DNA from: Rhabdochlamydiaceae bacterium
GTDB lineage: Bacteria; Chlamydiota; Chlamydiia; Chlamydiales; Rhabdochlamydiaceae
Length of the DNA stretch: 64,000 nt
Direction: 5' to 3'
Assembly (NCBI GenBank): GCA_019752555.1
Contig: JAIELY010000003.1
Location: 1-64,000 of the forward strand
Shown here: piece by piece, positions 9,601 through 17,882 of the stretch
Numbering within the stretch: the stretch's first letter is position 1
Layout: every line of letters begins with the position of its first letter
Program-made: the position numbers and the translations under genes
The notes under the pieces: model-generated
What the model was told of the DNA's origin: nothing
The model's database searches: none
The model's input: the letters and a program-made list of their open reading frames with translations, nothing else

Positions 9601-11013
9601 TTATTTCTCATGGTTGAGCCGTCTTTTCCAGTGGGGCTTTTGAAAGAGGAGGATGAGGGTCGGCCCGAAACAGACGATGAGAGCGCTGACCATTAAAAAG
9701 GCCATATACCAAAGAGTGCTGCCTGTGTCGAGCTGGGAGGGGGGCAGATAGCCAATTGCGATCGCAAAAAGCGAGCTTGCGATGCCAAGGCTAGCGACAA
9801 TCCACATCCCGAGCTTGCCTCCTGGAACGGTATAAGCGCGTTTTACGTCGGGCTTTTTGTAGCGGAGTTTAATAGCAGCAGCAAAGAGCAGCAGGTACAT
9901 GATCAGATAGAGCTGAGAGACCAGCGCGGAGAGGATCCAAAAGGCGCTGCTGACGCTTGGCATCCAGAGGAAGACAAGAGAGAGGAGTGTGACAATAAGA
10001 CCCTGTAAAAGCAAGAGGGCAAGGGGCATCCCTTTTTTGTTGATAGCGCGCAGTGCTGGGGGAAGATCCCCGCCTATTGCAGCTGCCAGAAGGCCTTTTG
10101 TGGGGCCTACGATCCATGTGCTTAACGAACCAATGGCTCCTAGTGCGATGAGCGCTGCGATGCAGGGGGTCAGCCAGTTGAGCTGGTAGGCGTTAACGAA
10201 GGTCGAGAAGGCTTGAAGCGAGCCTGCGACGAGGCTGATCTCTTTTTGCGGGACAACAGAGGCAATTGAAAGAACTCCGAGGATCGACATGCCGAGGATG
10301 ATCGCTCCCGAAAGAAGGATGGCTTTGGGGTATTGCTTTTGGGGTTGGAGGACATCTTTTGCGTGGACTGCGGACATTTCCATCCCGCAAAGCGAGAGGA
10401 TAACACCTGTGAAAAAGACCATCTGGTCTAGGGAGCTTAAGTGGGGGATCAAATCGTTGGCGGTGAAGGTGATTTGTAGAGGCTGGCCTGAAAAATACCA
10501 GTGGATCCCAAGACCTATGATTAAAAAGCCGGGAATAAAAGTGCCGAAGACGACGCCAAAGGTGCTAATCCATCCGGAAATACGCATGCCAAGCAGGTTC
10601 ATGAAGGTAGTGCCCCAGAAGATGATCAGGATGGTGGCGATGCTGTAGAGTTTATTGTCGGCAAGCTCAGGGAGGAAGATGTAGGCGATTGTCGCGCCAA
10701 TAAAGGAGAGAAGCGTCGGATACCAGATCACATTTTCGATCCAAAGAAGCCAGATGCCAAGAAACCCTGTGCGGTGTCCGAAGGCTTGTTTAATCCATGC
10801 GTAAACTCCTCCGGCTTGAGGCCATCCTGTGGCAAGCTCGGCTGAGACTAAAGAGACGGGAATGAAGAAGACAAGTGCTGCTAGAATTAAATAAAAGATT
10901 GAGGAGAGGCCATATTCTGCTGTGACAGGCCAGTTCTTAACGCTGCCGATGGCTGCCACGTTAATCATGGCAAGAGTAAAGACGCTTAAAGTACGCGGCG
11001 ATGGTTTTATCAT
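9601..11013 (-). CDS. APC-family amino acid permease (GadC/XasA-like)
   Basis: This 470-residue protein has about 12 hydrophobic segments and the APC signatures AELATGWPQAGGVYAWIK in the second helix region and GMEMSAVHAKDV in the middle. The latter resembles the glutamate/GABA antiporter (GadC) branch, which in Chlamydia is represented by an XasA-like transporter. It would exchange or import amino acids across the inner membrane, useful to an auxotrophic intracellular bacterium. The exact substrate is open. A strong GAGGAGG site lies before the ATG at 11013. The GadC C-terminal pH plug is not evident, so acid resistance should not be assumed. Confidence 0.85.
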   Translation of the reverse strand: MIKPSPRTLSVFTLAMINVAAIGSVKNWPVTAEYGLSSIFYLILAALVFFIPVSLVSAELATGWPQAGGVYAWIKQAFGHRTGFLGIWLLWIENVIWYPTLLSFIGATIAYIFLPELADNKLYSIATILIIFWGTTFMNLLGMRISGWISTFGVVFGTFIPGFLIIGLGIHWYFSGQPLQITFTANDLIPHLSSLDQMVFFTGVILSLCGMEMSAVHAKDVLQPQKQYPKAILLSGAIILGMSILGVLSIASVVPQKEISLVAGSLQAFSTFVNAYQLNWLTPCIAALIALGAIGSLSTWIVGPTKGLLAAAIGGDLPPALRAINKKGMPLALLLLQGLIVTLLSLVFLWMPSVSSAFWILSALVSQLYLIMYLLLFAAAIKLRYKKPDVKRAYTVPGGKLGMWIVASLGIASSLFAIAIGYLPPSQLDTGSTLWYMAFLMVSALIVCFGPTLILLFQKPHWKRRLNHEK

Positions 11014-11080
11014 TGAGGCCTCCTCGTTGTTTCACCATATAGAAATACGAGTCGGCTTTTCAATAAAAATATTTTAATGA

Positions 11081-11118
11081 AAACAACTTCCCAAAAGAAG
11101 ATCCTTTTGAGAAGTTGT
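11081..11118 (-). terminator. Hairpin terminator after the 36-codon gene
   Basis: A 15-bp stem with one G-T pair (11083-11097 with 11104-11118, loop 6) lies 15 bases after the stop of the small Lys-rich gene. On the minus strand it runs into TTT then CATT, so the T tract is short. Confidence 0.65.
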
Positions 11119-11133
11119 CAGGATCCGAGAATG

Positions 11134-11244
11134 TTAAGGAGAACCTTTTCCTTTTTTCTTCTCTTGTTTCTCAAGCCGCTTTTCTTTCAAAGTCTTTTGC
11201 GGCTTTTTCTTCTCTTCTTTTTTTGCATCTCTTGGTTTTCCCAT
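11134..11244 (-). CDS. Small Lys-rich protein, 36 residues
   Basis: The minus strand encodes a 36-residue peptide beginning MGKPRDAKKEEKKKPQK and ending KKKGKGSP. It is extremely basic, with about half of the residues Lys or Arg, no hydrophobic core, and probably no stable fold. It is supported as a real gene by an AAGGAGG ribosome site (11250-11256) five bases before the ATG, a TATAAT box upstream, and a hairpin terminator just after the stop. Comparable short basic proteins with a KTLKEKR-like core occur in other bacteria as far as I recall, without a settled function; nucleic-acid or ribosome binding is only a guess. Confidence 0.7.
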   Translation of the reverse strand: MGKPRDAKKEEKKKPQKTLKEKRLEKQEKKKGKGSP

Positions 11245-11249
11245 AAAGG

Positions 11250-11256
11250 CCTCCTT
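11250..11256 (-). promoter_or_regulatory. Strong ribosome binding site of the 36-codon gene
   Basis: The minus strand reads AAGGAGG, five bases before the ATG at 11244. This site is what identifies the short frame as a gene. Confidence 0.7.
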
Positions 11257-11273
11257 AATTTTGATCTTTAGTG

Positions 11274-11279
11274 ATTATA
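11274..11279 (-). promoter_or_regulatory. Possible -10 box for the 36-codon gene
   Basis: TATAAT on the minus strand, 29 bases before the ATG, between the end of the upstream membrane-protein gene and the small gene. The -35 side is poor. Confidence 0.35.
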
Positions 11280-11293
11280 GCTGAAATGCTCCT

Positions 11294-11881
11294 TTATCCG
11301 AAATGCCCTCTGCCAAAATGGGTCCCTGTTGCATACATGGAGGGGGGATTGGGGCGCTCATCCTCGGGGCGTGCGATGTGGGTGCGTCCAAAATGGGAGC
11401 CGGCAGGGGTGCTTGGGGACGCGAATAGGGGCGGCTCTATTCTTGGCGGCGGCGGAGAGAAGGAGGGGCTAGGCGGGAGCGGTCCTCCGGCTCTGTGAGT
11501 GGATTGCGGCCAAATGGGAGTTGTGTTCAGAAAGCTCCACCAGCTCCTTTGGGGGGGGCTCGGTTGAACTGGGACATAGCTATGATAGGTTTGCACGGGA
11601 GAGGAAACGCTTACCACGGGGGTTGACATGCAATGCAAGAGAGTGATCGTTAACAGCGGCGCGCCAATGAGACCAAATGGGCCTAAAATCAATCCCCCCG
11701 CCAAGACAGCGAGGATAACGGTAAAGATCCCTGCAACTTTTGTTGCAGTCGAGGTCATTTGCTTGCTTTCTCCATTAGCAATCAGACTTAAAGAAGAAGG
11801 ATCGCGCTCTAAGGGATTTGAAGTGATCGCGTGTAGCATGGATTGCCTCATGTGTGAGTTAGTATTGTTTAGCACGGACAT
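11294..11881 (-). CDS. Membrane protein with bilobed hydrophobic segment and Pro-rich tail
   Basis: I do not recognise a named family. The 195-residue protein has a polar N-terminus (1-46), one long hydrophobic block of about 38 residues (about 47-85, VAGIFTVILAVLAGG then LILGPFGLIGAPLLTITLL) that can fold as two membrane helices with a short hairpin, and a Pro/Ser/Trp-rich tail with runs such as PPSPSFSPPPP. A bilobed hydrophobic block is the hallmark of chlamydial inclusion membrane (Inc) proteins, so an Inc-like role is possible. The start at 11881 lies inside the upstream gene (23-base overlap), with no visible ribosome site, suggesting translational coupling; an ATG at 11851 is an alternative start. 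Confidence 0.6.
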   Translation of the reverse strand: MSVLNNTNSHMRQSMLHAITSNPLERDPSSLSLIANGESKQMTSTATKVAGIFTVILAVLAGGLILGPFGLIGAPLLTITLLHCMSTPVVSVSSPVQTYHSYVPVQPSPPQRSWWSFLNTTPIWPQSTHRAGGPLPPSPSFSPPPPRIEPPLFASPSTPAGSHFGRTHIARPEDERPNPPSMYATGTHFGRGHFG

Positions 11882-12632
11882 ATGAATCCATGTTGAAGTT
11901 GATTAATATCCGATCGTAAGGGGAGAAGAACGAGTCGTTATAGCCCATAATGATGTGGTCATTGACGGCCCAGTTGCGGTACACGAAGAAATCCCCCTCG
12001 CTCATGCTCCAGGTTGTCCCATTTTCGAGATACACCTGGCCGTTTGTATAATCGATGCCGATGATCCAGTGGGAATAGGGTCCGAAAGCAATCGGGCTCA
12101 CGACGAGGTCTGCGCGTACGGCGGTATTTGTGTTTTGGTTAGTGATATAAAAGTCACCGCTCGAACACCAGCTGTAGTTGGGGCTGATGACGATCGGGTC
12201 ATTGAGCCGCCAGGAATTGAGTCGGAAAGTGTCGCTAGGGTGGATCTCCCAGCGTGTGCCATCTTCCATGTCAAGGGTATGTCCATTGACGCCAACGGCA
12301 GAGAGCCAGTGGGTGTAATCGGGAATGTAATAGGCAAATGTTGTTAGAGAAACCTCGGCCAAGGCGTTGCGGGGAGCGAGCATAAATTCCGATTCTAATG
12401 GGTCGATATAGTGGCGCGCTTTCTTAACGAACTGAGAGCTTTCCTCTTCTTTTTCAGCTGCGCGTTTTTGCTTGAGCTGTCGTTTTTGTTCGGGCGAGAG
12501 AGCTGCGCTACGGCGCTCGATCCGCTCTTCTGAAACAGAAGGGGTGATTTCTTGGGGTTGGGATTCTTCAGCCCAAGATGACGAAAAGAAAAAAAGAGAT
12601 GTGAGGAGGGGGAGATAGGTTAATCGTTTCAT
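11859..12632 (-). CDS. Exported protein with two tandem repeats
   Basis: The protein starts MKRLTYLPLLTSLFFFSSSWAEE, a signal peptide with likely cleavage after SWA; I therefore prefer ATG 12632 to the in-frame ATG at 12644. A charged helical linker (about 25-75, rich in Glu, Lys and Arg) is followed by two similar units of about 75 residues. Unit 1 has THWLSAVGVNG, DGTRWEIHPSDTFRLNSW and NDPIVISPN; unit 2 has SHWIIGIDYTNG, NGTTWSMSEGDFFVYRNW and NDHIIMG. The Trp-rich beta pattern suggests a small beta-sandwich or barrel repeat. Location is periplasm or cell surface. It probably shares a transcript with the overlapping membrane protein. Chlamydia-like genomes carry families of such proteins of unknown function. 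Confidence 0.75.
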   Translation of the reverse strand: MKRLTYLPLLTSLFFFSSSWAEESQPQEITPSVSEERIERRSAALSPEQKRQLKQKRAAEKEEESSQFVKKARHYIDPLESEFMLAPRNALAEVSLTTFAYYIPDYTHWLSAVGVNGHTLDMEDGTRWEIHPSDTFRLNSWRLNDPIVISPNYSWCSSGDFYITNQNTNTAVRADLVVSPIAFGPYSHWIIGIDYTNGQVYLENGTTWSMSEGDFFVYRNWAVNDHIIMGYNDSFFSPYDRILINFNMDSYVRAKQY

Positions 12633-12644
12633 AGCCGTTACCAT

Positions 12645-13088
12645 AGGTTGAGGATACTTCAGGAGAGTCTCCAGTCAGAGGTATCCGTTTTTACTCTTTT
12701 TTCTGCTTCTCTTTGAGATTCAAGAGGAGCTTTGAAGAGACCTAAAAAAAATATCAGATTCCTCTATTTTATCCCAACAAACTTTAAAATTTGGGTTGAT
12801 AAGAAGCTCATCTCTTAAATCTGCATTAAATTTAATTAACGAGATGAAATTATTTAAACTAAGTAAAATGATTTGTGAATGATAATATATTTTTATTGAC
12901 AAAGTGTAATTAAAGGATCTAGAATTAGAAATGAAGAGGGGGAAGTCAGGTTCTAGAGCATAAGTGTCAAATGAGAACAGGCAAGACTGTTGCAAAGAAT
13001 TACATAGTACCCAGAGTTTGTCTCTACGCGCAGAGGTTGTGCGGGGCGACTCCTCAATAAAAAAAAATCAGACGAGGGTAAAATTAAC
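12645..13088. other. Intergenic region, about 440 bases
   Basis: The region between the exported repeat protein and the coiled-coil gene is AT-rich. Its only longer frame is a minus-strand one that starts with TTG, has no ribosome site and reads like chance. I see no RNA gene or terminator here. Confidence 0.5.
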
Positions 13089-13613
13089 ATGCACATCGAA
13101 AATCAAGAAAATTTAGAGGCTGTGGTTCAGCTGGAAGAAGCGAAAAAAATTCTAACAGACGCCATACCGCAACCGACGTTTTTGCAAGGCCGAGTGGAGT
13201 TTTATAATGGAAGCGATCGCAGTTCTTTGCAATTAAGACAGATCCACCGTGTGAGAGAGCTTCAAGAGATCAACGACAATTTACAGCGTCAAGTAAGAGA
13301 AAATGAGATTTCTCTACCGACCTCTAGCGATCCTTTGAGTGTGATTGCCCAGATTGAACAGTGCAATATTTTAATTTCTCGCAACACGGGTGAGATTTTA
13401 AATATTCATATCCAAAACGAACGCAGATTGCACCGCATTGCTCAGTTAGAAGCGCAAAATATTGATTTACAACAGGAAATCAGCGACAACCAAAGTAAAT
13501 TCAGCGCATGCCAGGAGATGGTGGCTCGATCGCAGCACGCTTCGGATTTCTTCCTAGCACGTGCTCAATATGAAAAGAATTTAAACGAAATTCGCCACTT
13601 GAGCCAAGAGTAA
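13089..13613 (+). CDS. Small coiled-coil protein
   Basis: This 174-residue protein is not recognised. It is almost entirely helical and polar, with heptad-like spacing in two blocks (about 50-75, LRQIHRVRELQEINDNLQRQ, and about 110-140, RLHRIAQLEAQNIDLQQE). There is no signal peptide or membrane segment, and the protein has Glu, Gln, Asn and Arg in excess. The ribosome site is weak (GAGGGT, 13 bases before ATG). A tRNA promoter follows directly after the stop. A secreted coiled-coil effector or a structural role are both possible; nothing decides between them. Confidence 0.65.
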   Translation: MHIENQENLEAVVQLEEAKKILTDAIPQPTFLQGRVEFYNGSDRSSLQLRQIHRVRELQEINDNLQRQVRENEISLPTSSDPLSVIAQIEQCNILISRNTGEILNIHIQNERRLHRIAQLEAQNIDLQQEISDNQSKFSACQEMVARSQHASDFFLARAQYEKNLNEIRHLSQE

Positions 13614-13616
13614 TTG

Positions 13617-13645
13617 TTGACGAAAACACTGGGCAAGGGTAAATT
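13617..13645 (+). promoter_or_regulatory. Sigma-66-type promoter of tRNA-Leu
   Basis: TTGACG (13617-13622) and TAAATT (13640-13645) are exactly 17 bases apart, with the tRNA starting 28 bases after the -10 box. It begins just three bases after the stop codon of the coiled-coil gene. Confidence 0.7.
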
Positions 13646-13672
13646 CTGCACTGTCAAGATGCATTACCTCTT

Positions 13673-13754
<82 letters not shown>

Positions 13755-13760
13755 TCATAA

Positions 13761-13789
13761 AAGAGAGCTTTTTAGCTCTCTTTTTTTTT
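13761..13789 (+). terminator. Terminator of tRNA-Leu
   Basis: A 9-bp stem AAGAGAGCT/AGCTCTCTT with a TTTT loop is followed by seven further T residues. Confidence 0.9.
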
Positions 13790-13825
13790 GAGTAAGAGTT
13801 GTGATATTTTCTAATTGGGTATTCT

Positions 13826-14680
13826 ATGCATAAACCCCCTTTAAAGACTCGATCAGGAGCCCGTCTTCAATGGTTGGGGGAAACGGGACAGAGCGATCTT
13901 CACTGGCTTTTTCTTCCTGGCGGCCCAGGACTTGGTTCTGAGTCGTTAATATTGCTGTGCAATCTCTTGAGGCTTCCTGGTACAAGCTGGCGTGTTGATT
14001 TGCCCGGGGATGGGGCGAATACGACGCCTAATGATTACATCTCATTTAGTCATTGGCCTTCTGCTTTGATCGAAGCTGTGAGTCAATTTAAGCGCGTCGT
14101 TCTAGTCGCTCATTCGACAGGAGGCATGTATGTGCTCTCTTTACCTGAGTTAGAAGGGCTTTTGCAAGGGCTTATTTTGCTAGATTCTGCTCCTAATGCG
14201 CAATGGCAAGCGTCATTTGAAAAGAGGGTCCATGATTTTCCAATTGAAGGGCTTGATGTTCTACTAGAAAAGCACAATCACTCGCCTTCTAATGAGTCTT
14301 TAAAGAGACTAACTGTCGCTTCAGCTCCCTATCTGTTCACTGACAAAGGAATGGAAAAAGGGATCCTGATGCTCGAATCTCTTGCCTACAACCAGGATGC
14401 CTGTCGATGGTCGCAAGAGCATTTCGATTCCACTTATGAAGCTAAATGGATTCCACAAACCATTCCCACGTTAATTTTAGCCGGTGAGAGAGATCAGATC
14501 ACTCCGTTGTCCTTATTTGCTGAAGCTCTTGAGTTTCAACGGGCTAACATCAAGATTGAATCCATTAAAGATGCGGGGCATTTTCCTTGGATTGATAATC
14601 CAAAAGATGTTGCAGAGAGAATTATGCAGTATTGCAGTTGGGTTGATGGCTCAGGCCAAGCGGACGGAGGAACAAGATGA
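13826..14680 (+). CDS. Alpha/beta hydrolase
   Basis: This 284-residue protein has the whole catalytic set of the alpha/beta hydrolase fold: an oxyanion segment FLPGGPGLG, the nucleophile elbow AHSTGG (Ser), the acid in LILAGERDQITP (Asp) and the histidine in DAGHFPWID. The GGPG segment resembles proline iminopeptidases, but the cap domain gives no firm substrate. There is no signal peptide, so it is cytoplasmic. Its 3' end overlaps the convergent methyltransferase gene by 59 bases; both frames look genuine, although the last 15 or so residues of the hydrolase (GSGQADGGTR) may be a non-essential tail. Confidence 0.85.
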   Translation: MHKPPLKTRSGARLQWLGETGQSDLHWLFLPGGPGLGSESLILLCNLLRLPGTSWRVDLPGDGANTTPNDYISFSHWPSALIEAVSQFKRVVLVAHSTGGMYVLSLPELEGLLQGLILLDSAPNAQWQASFEKRVHDFPIEGLDVLLEKHNHSPSNESLKRLTVASAPYLFTDKGMEKGILMLESLAYNQDACRWSQEHFDSTYEAKWIPQTIPTLILAGERDQITPLSLFAEALEFQRANIKIESIKDAGHFPWIDNPKDVAERIMQYCSWVDGSGQADGGTR

Positions 14681-15260
14681 GCCATTGATCTTCTAACAAC
14701 TGCTCTTCTTCGATGATAAAATTGCGTTGAATATGATCTTTCCACCATTGAGCAGGCTTGACTGTGAGATGGAGCTGCTCTCCGATCGATTCTCCGAAAA
14801 GATCTGCACATAGGGTGATGCTAAAGGCGCCTCCTAGTCTCATCCGCTCTCTGATCCCTTTTAAGACATCCTCGATTTTCTCCTCTGGGAGATGTTCGAG
14901 GACATCAAAACAAATGATCCAGTCGGCACTTACAATTTCTGAAGAGAGTTCCCAGAGGGATTCTTGATGGAACAAAAGCTCAGAGCCTGCCTGATGCACT
15001 TTAATGAATATCTCAGGATCCAAACTGTTGATAGAGATATCGACAAGTGAAACGGTAAGGCCTGCTTTTTGCAATAGGGGAGTAGAACGGGCAGGTCCGC
15101 ATCCCAAGTCAAGGAGCGTTTGTCCTATGTGAATCTCCTCTCGAAAGTGCCATAAAAAAAGGGGTATTAGGTCTTCCGCTGGACTATTTTCCCGATATTC
15201 TGGGACCTGCGTCCAGATTTTTTCGTATTTCTCAAACTCTTTAACAGATAATGGATCCAA
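14622..15260 (-). CDS. Class I SAM-dependent methyltransferase (TTG start)
   Basis: A 212-residue protein with SAM motif I LLDLGCGPARS, acidic motif II (SLVDIS), and WIICFDVLEHLPEE typical of UbiG/UbiE-like methyltransferases. No in-frame ATG is available near the N-terminus; TTG at 15260 is used, preceded by GGGAGAG about 14 bases upstream, so the start is less certain than usual. It follows exbD by 23 bases on the same strand and could be co-transcribed with exbB-exbD, though a functional link is not obvious. Convergent 59-base overlap with the hydrolase gene. Confidence 0.75.
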   Translation of the reverse strand: MDPLSVKEFEKYEKIWTQVPEYRENSPAEDLIPLFLWHFREEIHIGQTLLDLGCGPARSTPLLQKAGLTVSLVDISINSLDPEIFIKVHQAGSELLFHQESLWELSSEIVSADWIICFDVLEHLPEEKIEDVLKGIRERMRLGGAFSITLCADLFGESIGEQLHLTVKPAQWWKDHIQRNFIIEEEQLLEDQWLILFLRPLGLSHQPNCNTA

Positions 15261-15283
15261 AATTAAAAGAAACTCTCCCTTCG

Positions 15284-15754
15284 TTACAAGGCTTGTTCGT
15301 CTAGGTCATAGACAGGGTGGATCTCAAAGCCCGCTTGCCGAACGGTGAAGATGGCTTGAACTACAGGTTCCCACTGCGCTTGTTTATCGACGTGAAGTAA
15401 AACCTTGGTCTTTTGGCTGTCTTTGGGGAGCAGCCCTAGAGACTGTTGGTTGCGGAGTTCCTTTTGAATATCTGCGACATTTTCGATAAGATACTCATTG
15501 AACTCGGTAATCCATTTGTATTCTCCTTTCTCATTCACGCTTAAATTGACAATGTAGCTGTCGTTATAACCTAAGACAGAGGATTGTTCGCTTGCAGGAT
15601 GGACCTTGACAAGCTGAATGTCCGAGTCAAACAGCGCCGCACGCGTCACAGCAAGCGTCGCAAAGACCGCGACAACGAGAAAGAGAAAGTCAACCATGGG
15701 AGCCAAATTGAGGCTGCCGTAGCTTTTGAGTTCTTCTTCTGGAATGATGCTCAT
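15284..15754 (-). CDS. exbD: ExbD/TolR-family energy-transducing protein
   Basis: This 156-residue protein has one N-terminal membrane helix (about 15-40) carrying the proton-channel Asp22 in APMVDFLFLVV, then a periplasmic domain of about 110 residues with the usual ExbD/TolR ending (VVQAIFTVRQAGF). With ExbB it forms a proton-driven motor in the inner membrane that energises TonB-like or Tol-Pal work at the outer membrane. It starts 18 bases after the stop of the ExbB gene, so the two are one operon. No TonB or tolB/pal gene is nearby in this window. Confidence 0.88.
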   Translation of the reverse strand: MSIIPEEELKSYGSLNLAPMVDFLFLVVAVFATLAVTRAALFDSDIQLVKVHPASEQSSVLGYNDSYIVNLSVNEKGEYKWITEFNEYLIENVADIQKELRNQQSLGLLPKDSQKTKVLLHVDKQAQWEPVVQAIFTVRQAGFEIHPVYDLDEQAL

Positions 15755-15772
15755 GTTGTCATCCGCCTTATT

Positions 15773-17014
15773 TTATGCTTTATAGACAGATGTTCTGTCA
15801 TCGATAATCGCTGCAAAGGTTTGCGCTTCATTTTCCACATGGGCCAAGGTTTTAACAAGGCGGTATTTCGCTGTGGAGTGTAGAATTAAAGCTAAAATGG
15901 CGACGATTAAGCCGGCAACAGTGGTTCCTACAGAAACGCCAAGGCCATCAAAGAGTGTCGAAATGCTTTCAATGGAGCGGTTGATGTCGTAAAAGGCATA
16001 AAACATCCCCATGACAGTGCCAAGAAGTCCAAGCATAGGAGCAATGATTGCGATATCGTTTAAAAGACCGAGTTTTTGCCAGAAAAAGACAGAAGCGCGC
16101 TTACCTTCTGCTTTCATCGCTTCGACCATCATGGGCAGCCCATGGCGGCGGGACTGGATGCCGGAGGCGATCATTTTGCTAAACACGCTCTCATGCAAAG
16201 AACAGAGGGAAAGAGCGTCTTCAAATTGATTGCTGTTTAGCTTATTTTGGATGTTTTTTAAAAAGACAGGGGAAATGTTTCCATGTGTGCGTAACGAGAT
16301 CATGCTATAGAGCCAGATCCCGACAGAGGTCACTGACATGAGTCCTAGGAGGGTGTAAATGTAGGGGGATCCGGAGAAGGCCTGCTCTAAATTGACCTCG
16401 ATTGTCTCAGTTCTTGGTTTGTTTGAAATGGTCTCTTCAATCTGAAGCGTAGCAGAGGGCTCTCCTGCGAGGATTGCTTGGTCCAATTCATTCATTTCCA
16501 TCACAGCAAGAGGTTCTGCTTGTTCCGCCTCATTTTGCGAGGAAAATTGAGCCTCGTCTTGCGAGTCTGCCTCAGGAGATTCTTGAGCAATTTCTTGATT
16601 GGGTTCATCAACGAGCTCGGTTGCCTCAGGTTCTAGAGAGACAGCCTCTTCCATTGGATCATTTTCAAAGAGGGCTTCTGAGACGATCGGATCTATTTCT
16701 TCATCTGGCGAGGATAAATCAGGATCGTTTGAGGACGCTGCAAAAGGATCGGAAGATTCAATTTCTTCCTCTTCAGCGGACAGAGTGTCTTCAAAAGATT
16801 CCGCATCGTGTTTGAGTTCTTCTTCAAGAGCTAAAATCTCTTCTTCGAAAGGATCCGTTTCTTGTTCATCTTCCATAGAAAGATCGCTCTCTAAAGATTC
16901 ATCGTACTCAGAGGTGTAAAGGGAAGAGGGCTCGTCGAATTCTAAAGGATCGGCATGAGCCAGGCTTAAAGTGAACAAACAAGCACTTGTCATCAGAATT
17001 TGATAGGGTTTCAT
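15773..17014 (-). CDS. exbB: ExbB/TolQ-type proton channel with signal peptide and acidic extension
   Basis: The C-terminal half (about 210-413) is a MotA/TolQ/ExbB domain: it has a membrane helix YIYTLLGLMSVTSVGIWLY, the core IAPMLGLLGTVMGMFYAF, and SVGTTVAGLIVAILAL. Ahead of it stands a signal peptide (MKPYQILMTSACLFTLSLAHA) and an extension of about 180 residues made largely of Glu, Asp and Ser. ExbB/TolQ proteins are normally about 230 residues without this. The extension would face the periplasm, where its strong negative charge might bind cations, peptidoglycan-related partners or basic proteins. The channel call is firm; the role of the extension is unknown. Confidence 0.88.
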   Translation of the reverse strand: MKPYQILMTSACLFTLSLAHADPLEFDEPSSLYTSEYDESLESDLSMEDEQETDPFEEEILALEEELKHDAESFEDTLSAEEEEIESSDPFAASSNDPDLSSPDEEIDPIVSEALFENDPMEEAVSLEPEATELVDEPNQEIAQESPEADSQDEAQFSSQNEAEQAEPLAVMEMNELDQAILAGEPSATLQIEETISNKPRTETIEVNLEQAFSGSPYIYTLLGLMSVTSVGIWLYSMISLRTHGNISPVFLKNIQNKLNSNQFEDALSLCSLHESVFSKMIASGIQSRRHGLPMMVEAMKAEGKRASVFFWQKLGLLNDIAIIAPMLGLLGTVMGMFYAFYDINRSIESISTLFDGLGVSVGTTVAGLIVAILALILHSTAKYRLVKTLAHVENEAQTFAAIIDDRTSVYKA

Positions 17015-17195
17015 CGCCGCTTTTACTCCACCATTGAGGGTTGATAAGTTTAATTTTTAGGTTAGCAAGGGAGGCGAGTATTGATCAAGATTTATATATT
17101 GCGCTGCGTGTTAAAGTTGGAGAAAATGTAGATGACAGAGAATTTTCTCAAGTGATATCGTATTCCAGCGATCTAAACTCCGGGAATTTTCTCAG

Positions 17196-17882
17196 ATGAA
17201 ACCCAAAAATTTAAAGTGTCCCTTTACTTGGGAAACAAGGCGCCCTATATTAACAGAAGGGGTCTTGTTTGTGCCGCAGTACTACCAAAGCCATGCAGAA
17301 TGGGGAGTGGTTAATTTTGAGGATCCGAATGTCTTTAAGCGCTCATGCCCTGTTGTCGTGGAATATTGCAGCGGCAATGGAGCTTGGATTATTGAAAAGG
17401 CCCAGCAACACCCTGAGTGGAATTGGGTGGCTGTAGAAAAAAGATTTGATCGCGTGCGTAAAATTTGGTCTAAAGCGCGTAATTTAAAATTGGATAATTT
17501 GCTTGTCGTCTGCGGCGAGGCCTTGGAATTTACCCGTTTTTATTTGCCATCGGAATGTTTTTCTTCCGCCTACATTAACTTTCCTGATCCTTGGCCTAAA
17601 GAAAAACACGCAAAGCACCGGATCTTTCAAGAATCTTTTATCTCAGAAATGTCCCGCGTGGTGCGCAAAGAGGGGATTGCCACTGTTGTGACAGATGACC
17701 CGATTTGGGCAGAGAGGATCTCTGAGGCGATGCAAAAAAATCCACAATGGCGCTCTCAATTCCCAGAGCCTTATTTCGTAACAGAGTGGCCAGATTATGG
17801 AAGCTCTTATTTTAATGATCTTTGGCTGGAAAAAGGGCGTACAATCCATTACATGCAATTTATAAATAAGACTCCATCATGA
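17196..17882 (+). CDS. trmB: tRNA (guanine-N7-)-methyltransferase
   Basis: TrmB methylates G46 of the tRNA variable loop using SAM. The 228-residue protein has the SAM-binding stretch VVVEYCSGNGAWI (family: EIGxGxG, here with Cys-Ser), the acidic VAVEKRFDRV, and the diagnostic motif NFPDPWPKEKHAKHR followed by DDPIWAE. The C-terminal TEWPDYGSSYFNDLWLEKGR also matches the family's late substrate-binding segment. It overlaps the next gene by four bases (ATGA), showing coupling. Confidence 0.92.
   Translation: MKPKNLKCPFTWETRRPILTEGVLFVPQYYQSHAEWGVVNFEDPNVFKRSCPVVVEYCSGNGAWIIEKAQQHPEWNWVAVEKRFDRVRKIWSKARNLKLDNLLVVCGEALEFTRFYLPSECFSSAYINFPDPWPKEKHAKHRIFQESFISEMSRVVRKEGIATVVTDDPIWAERISEAMQKNPQWRSQFPEPYFVTEWPDYGSSYFNDLWLEKGRTIHYMQFINKTPS

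Noticed and set aside
11077..11271. 64-codon plus-strand frame
   Set aside because: It is the shadow of the Lys-rich 36-codon gene and its terminator; the minus strand has the ribosome site.
11271..11498. 75-codon plus-strand Gly-rich frame
   Set aside because: It is antisense to the Pro-rich tail of the minus-strand membrane protein.
12720..12995. 91-codon minus-strand frame
   Set aside because: It starts with TTG, has no ribosome site, lies in an AT-rich spacer and its composition is rich in Ile, Ser and Asn in the manner of chance frames.
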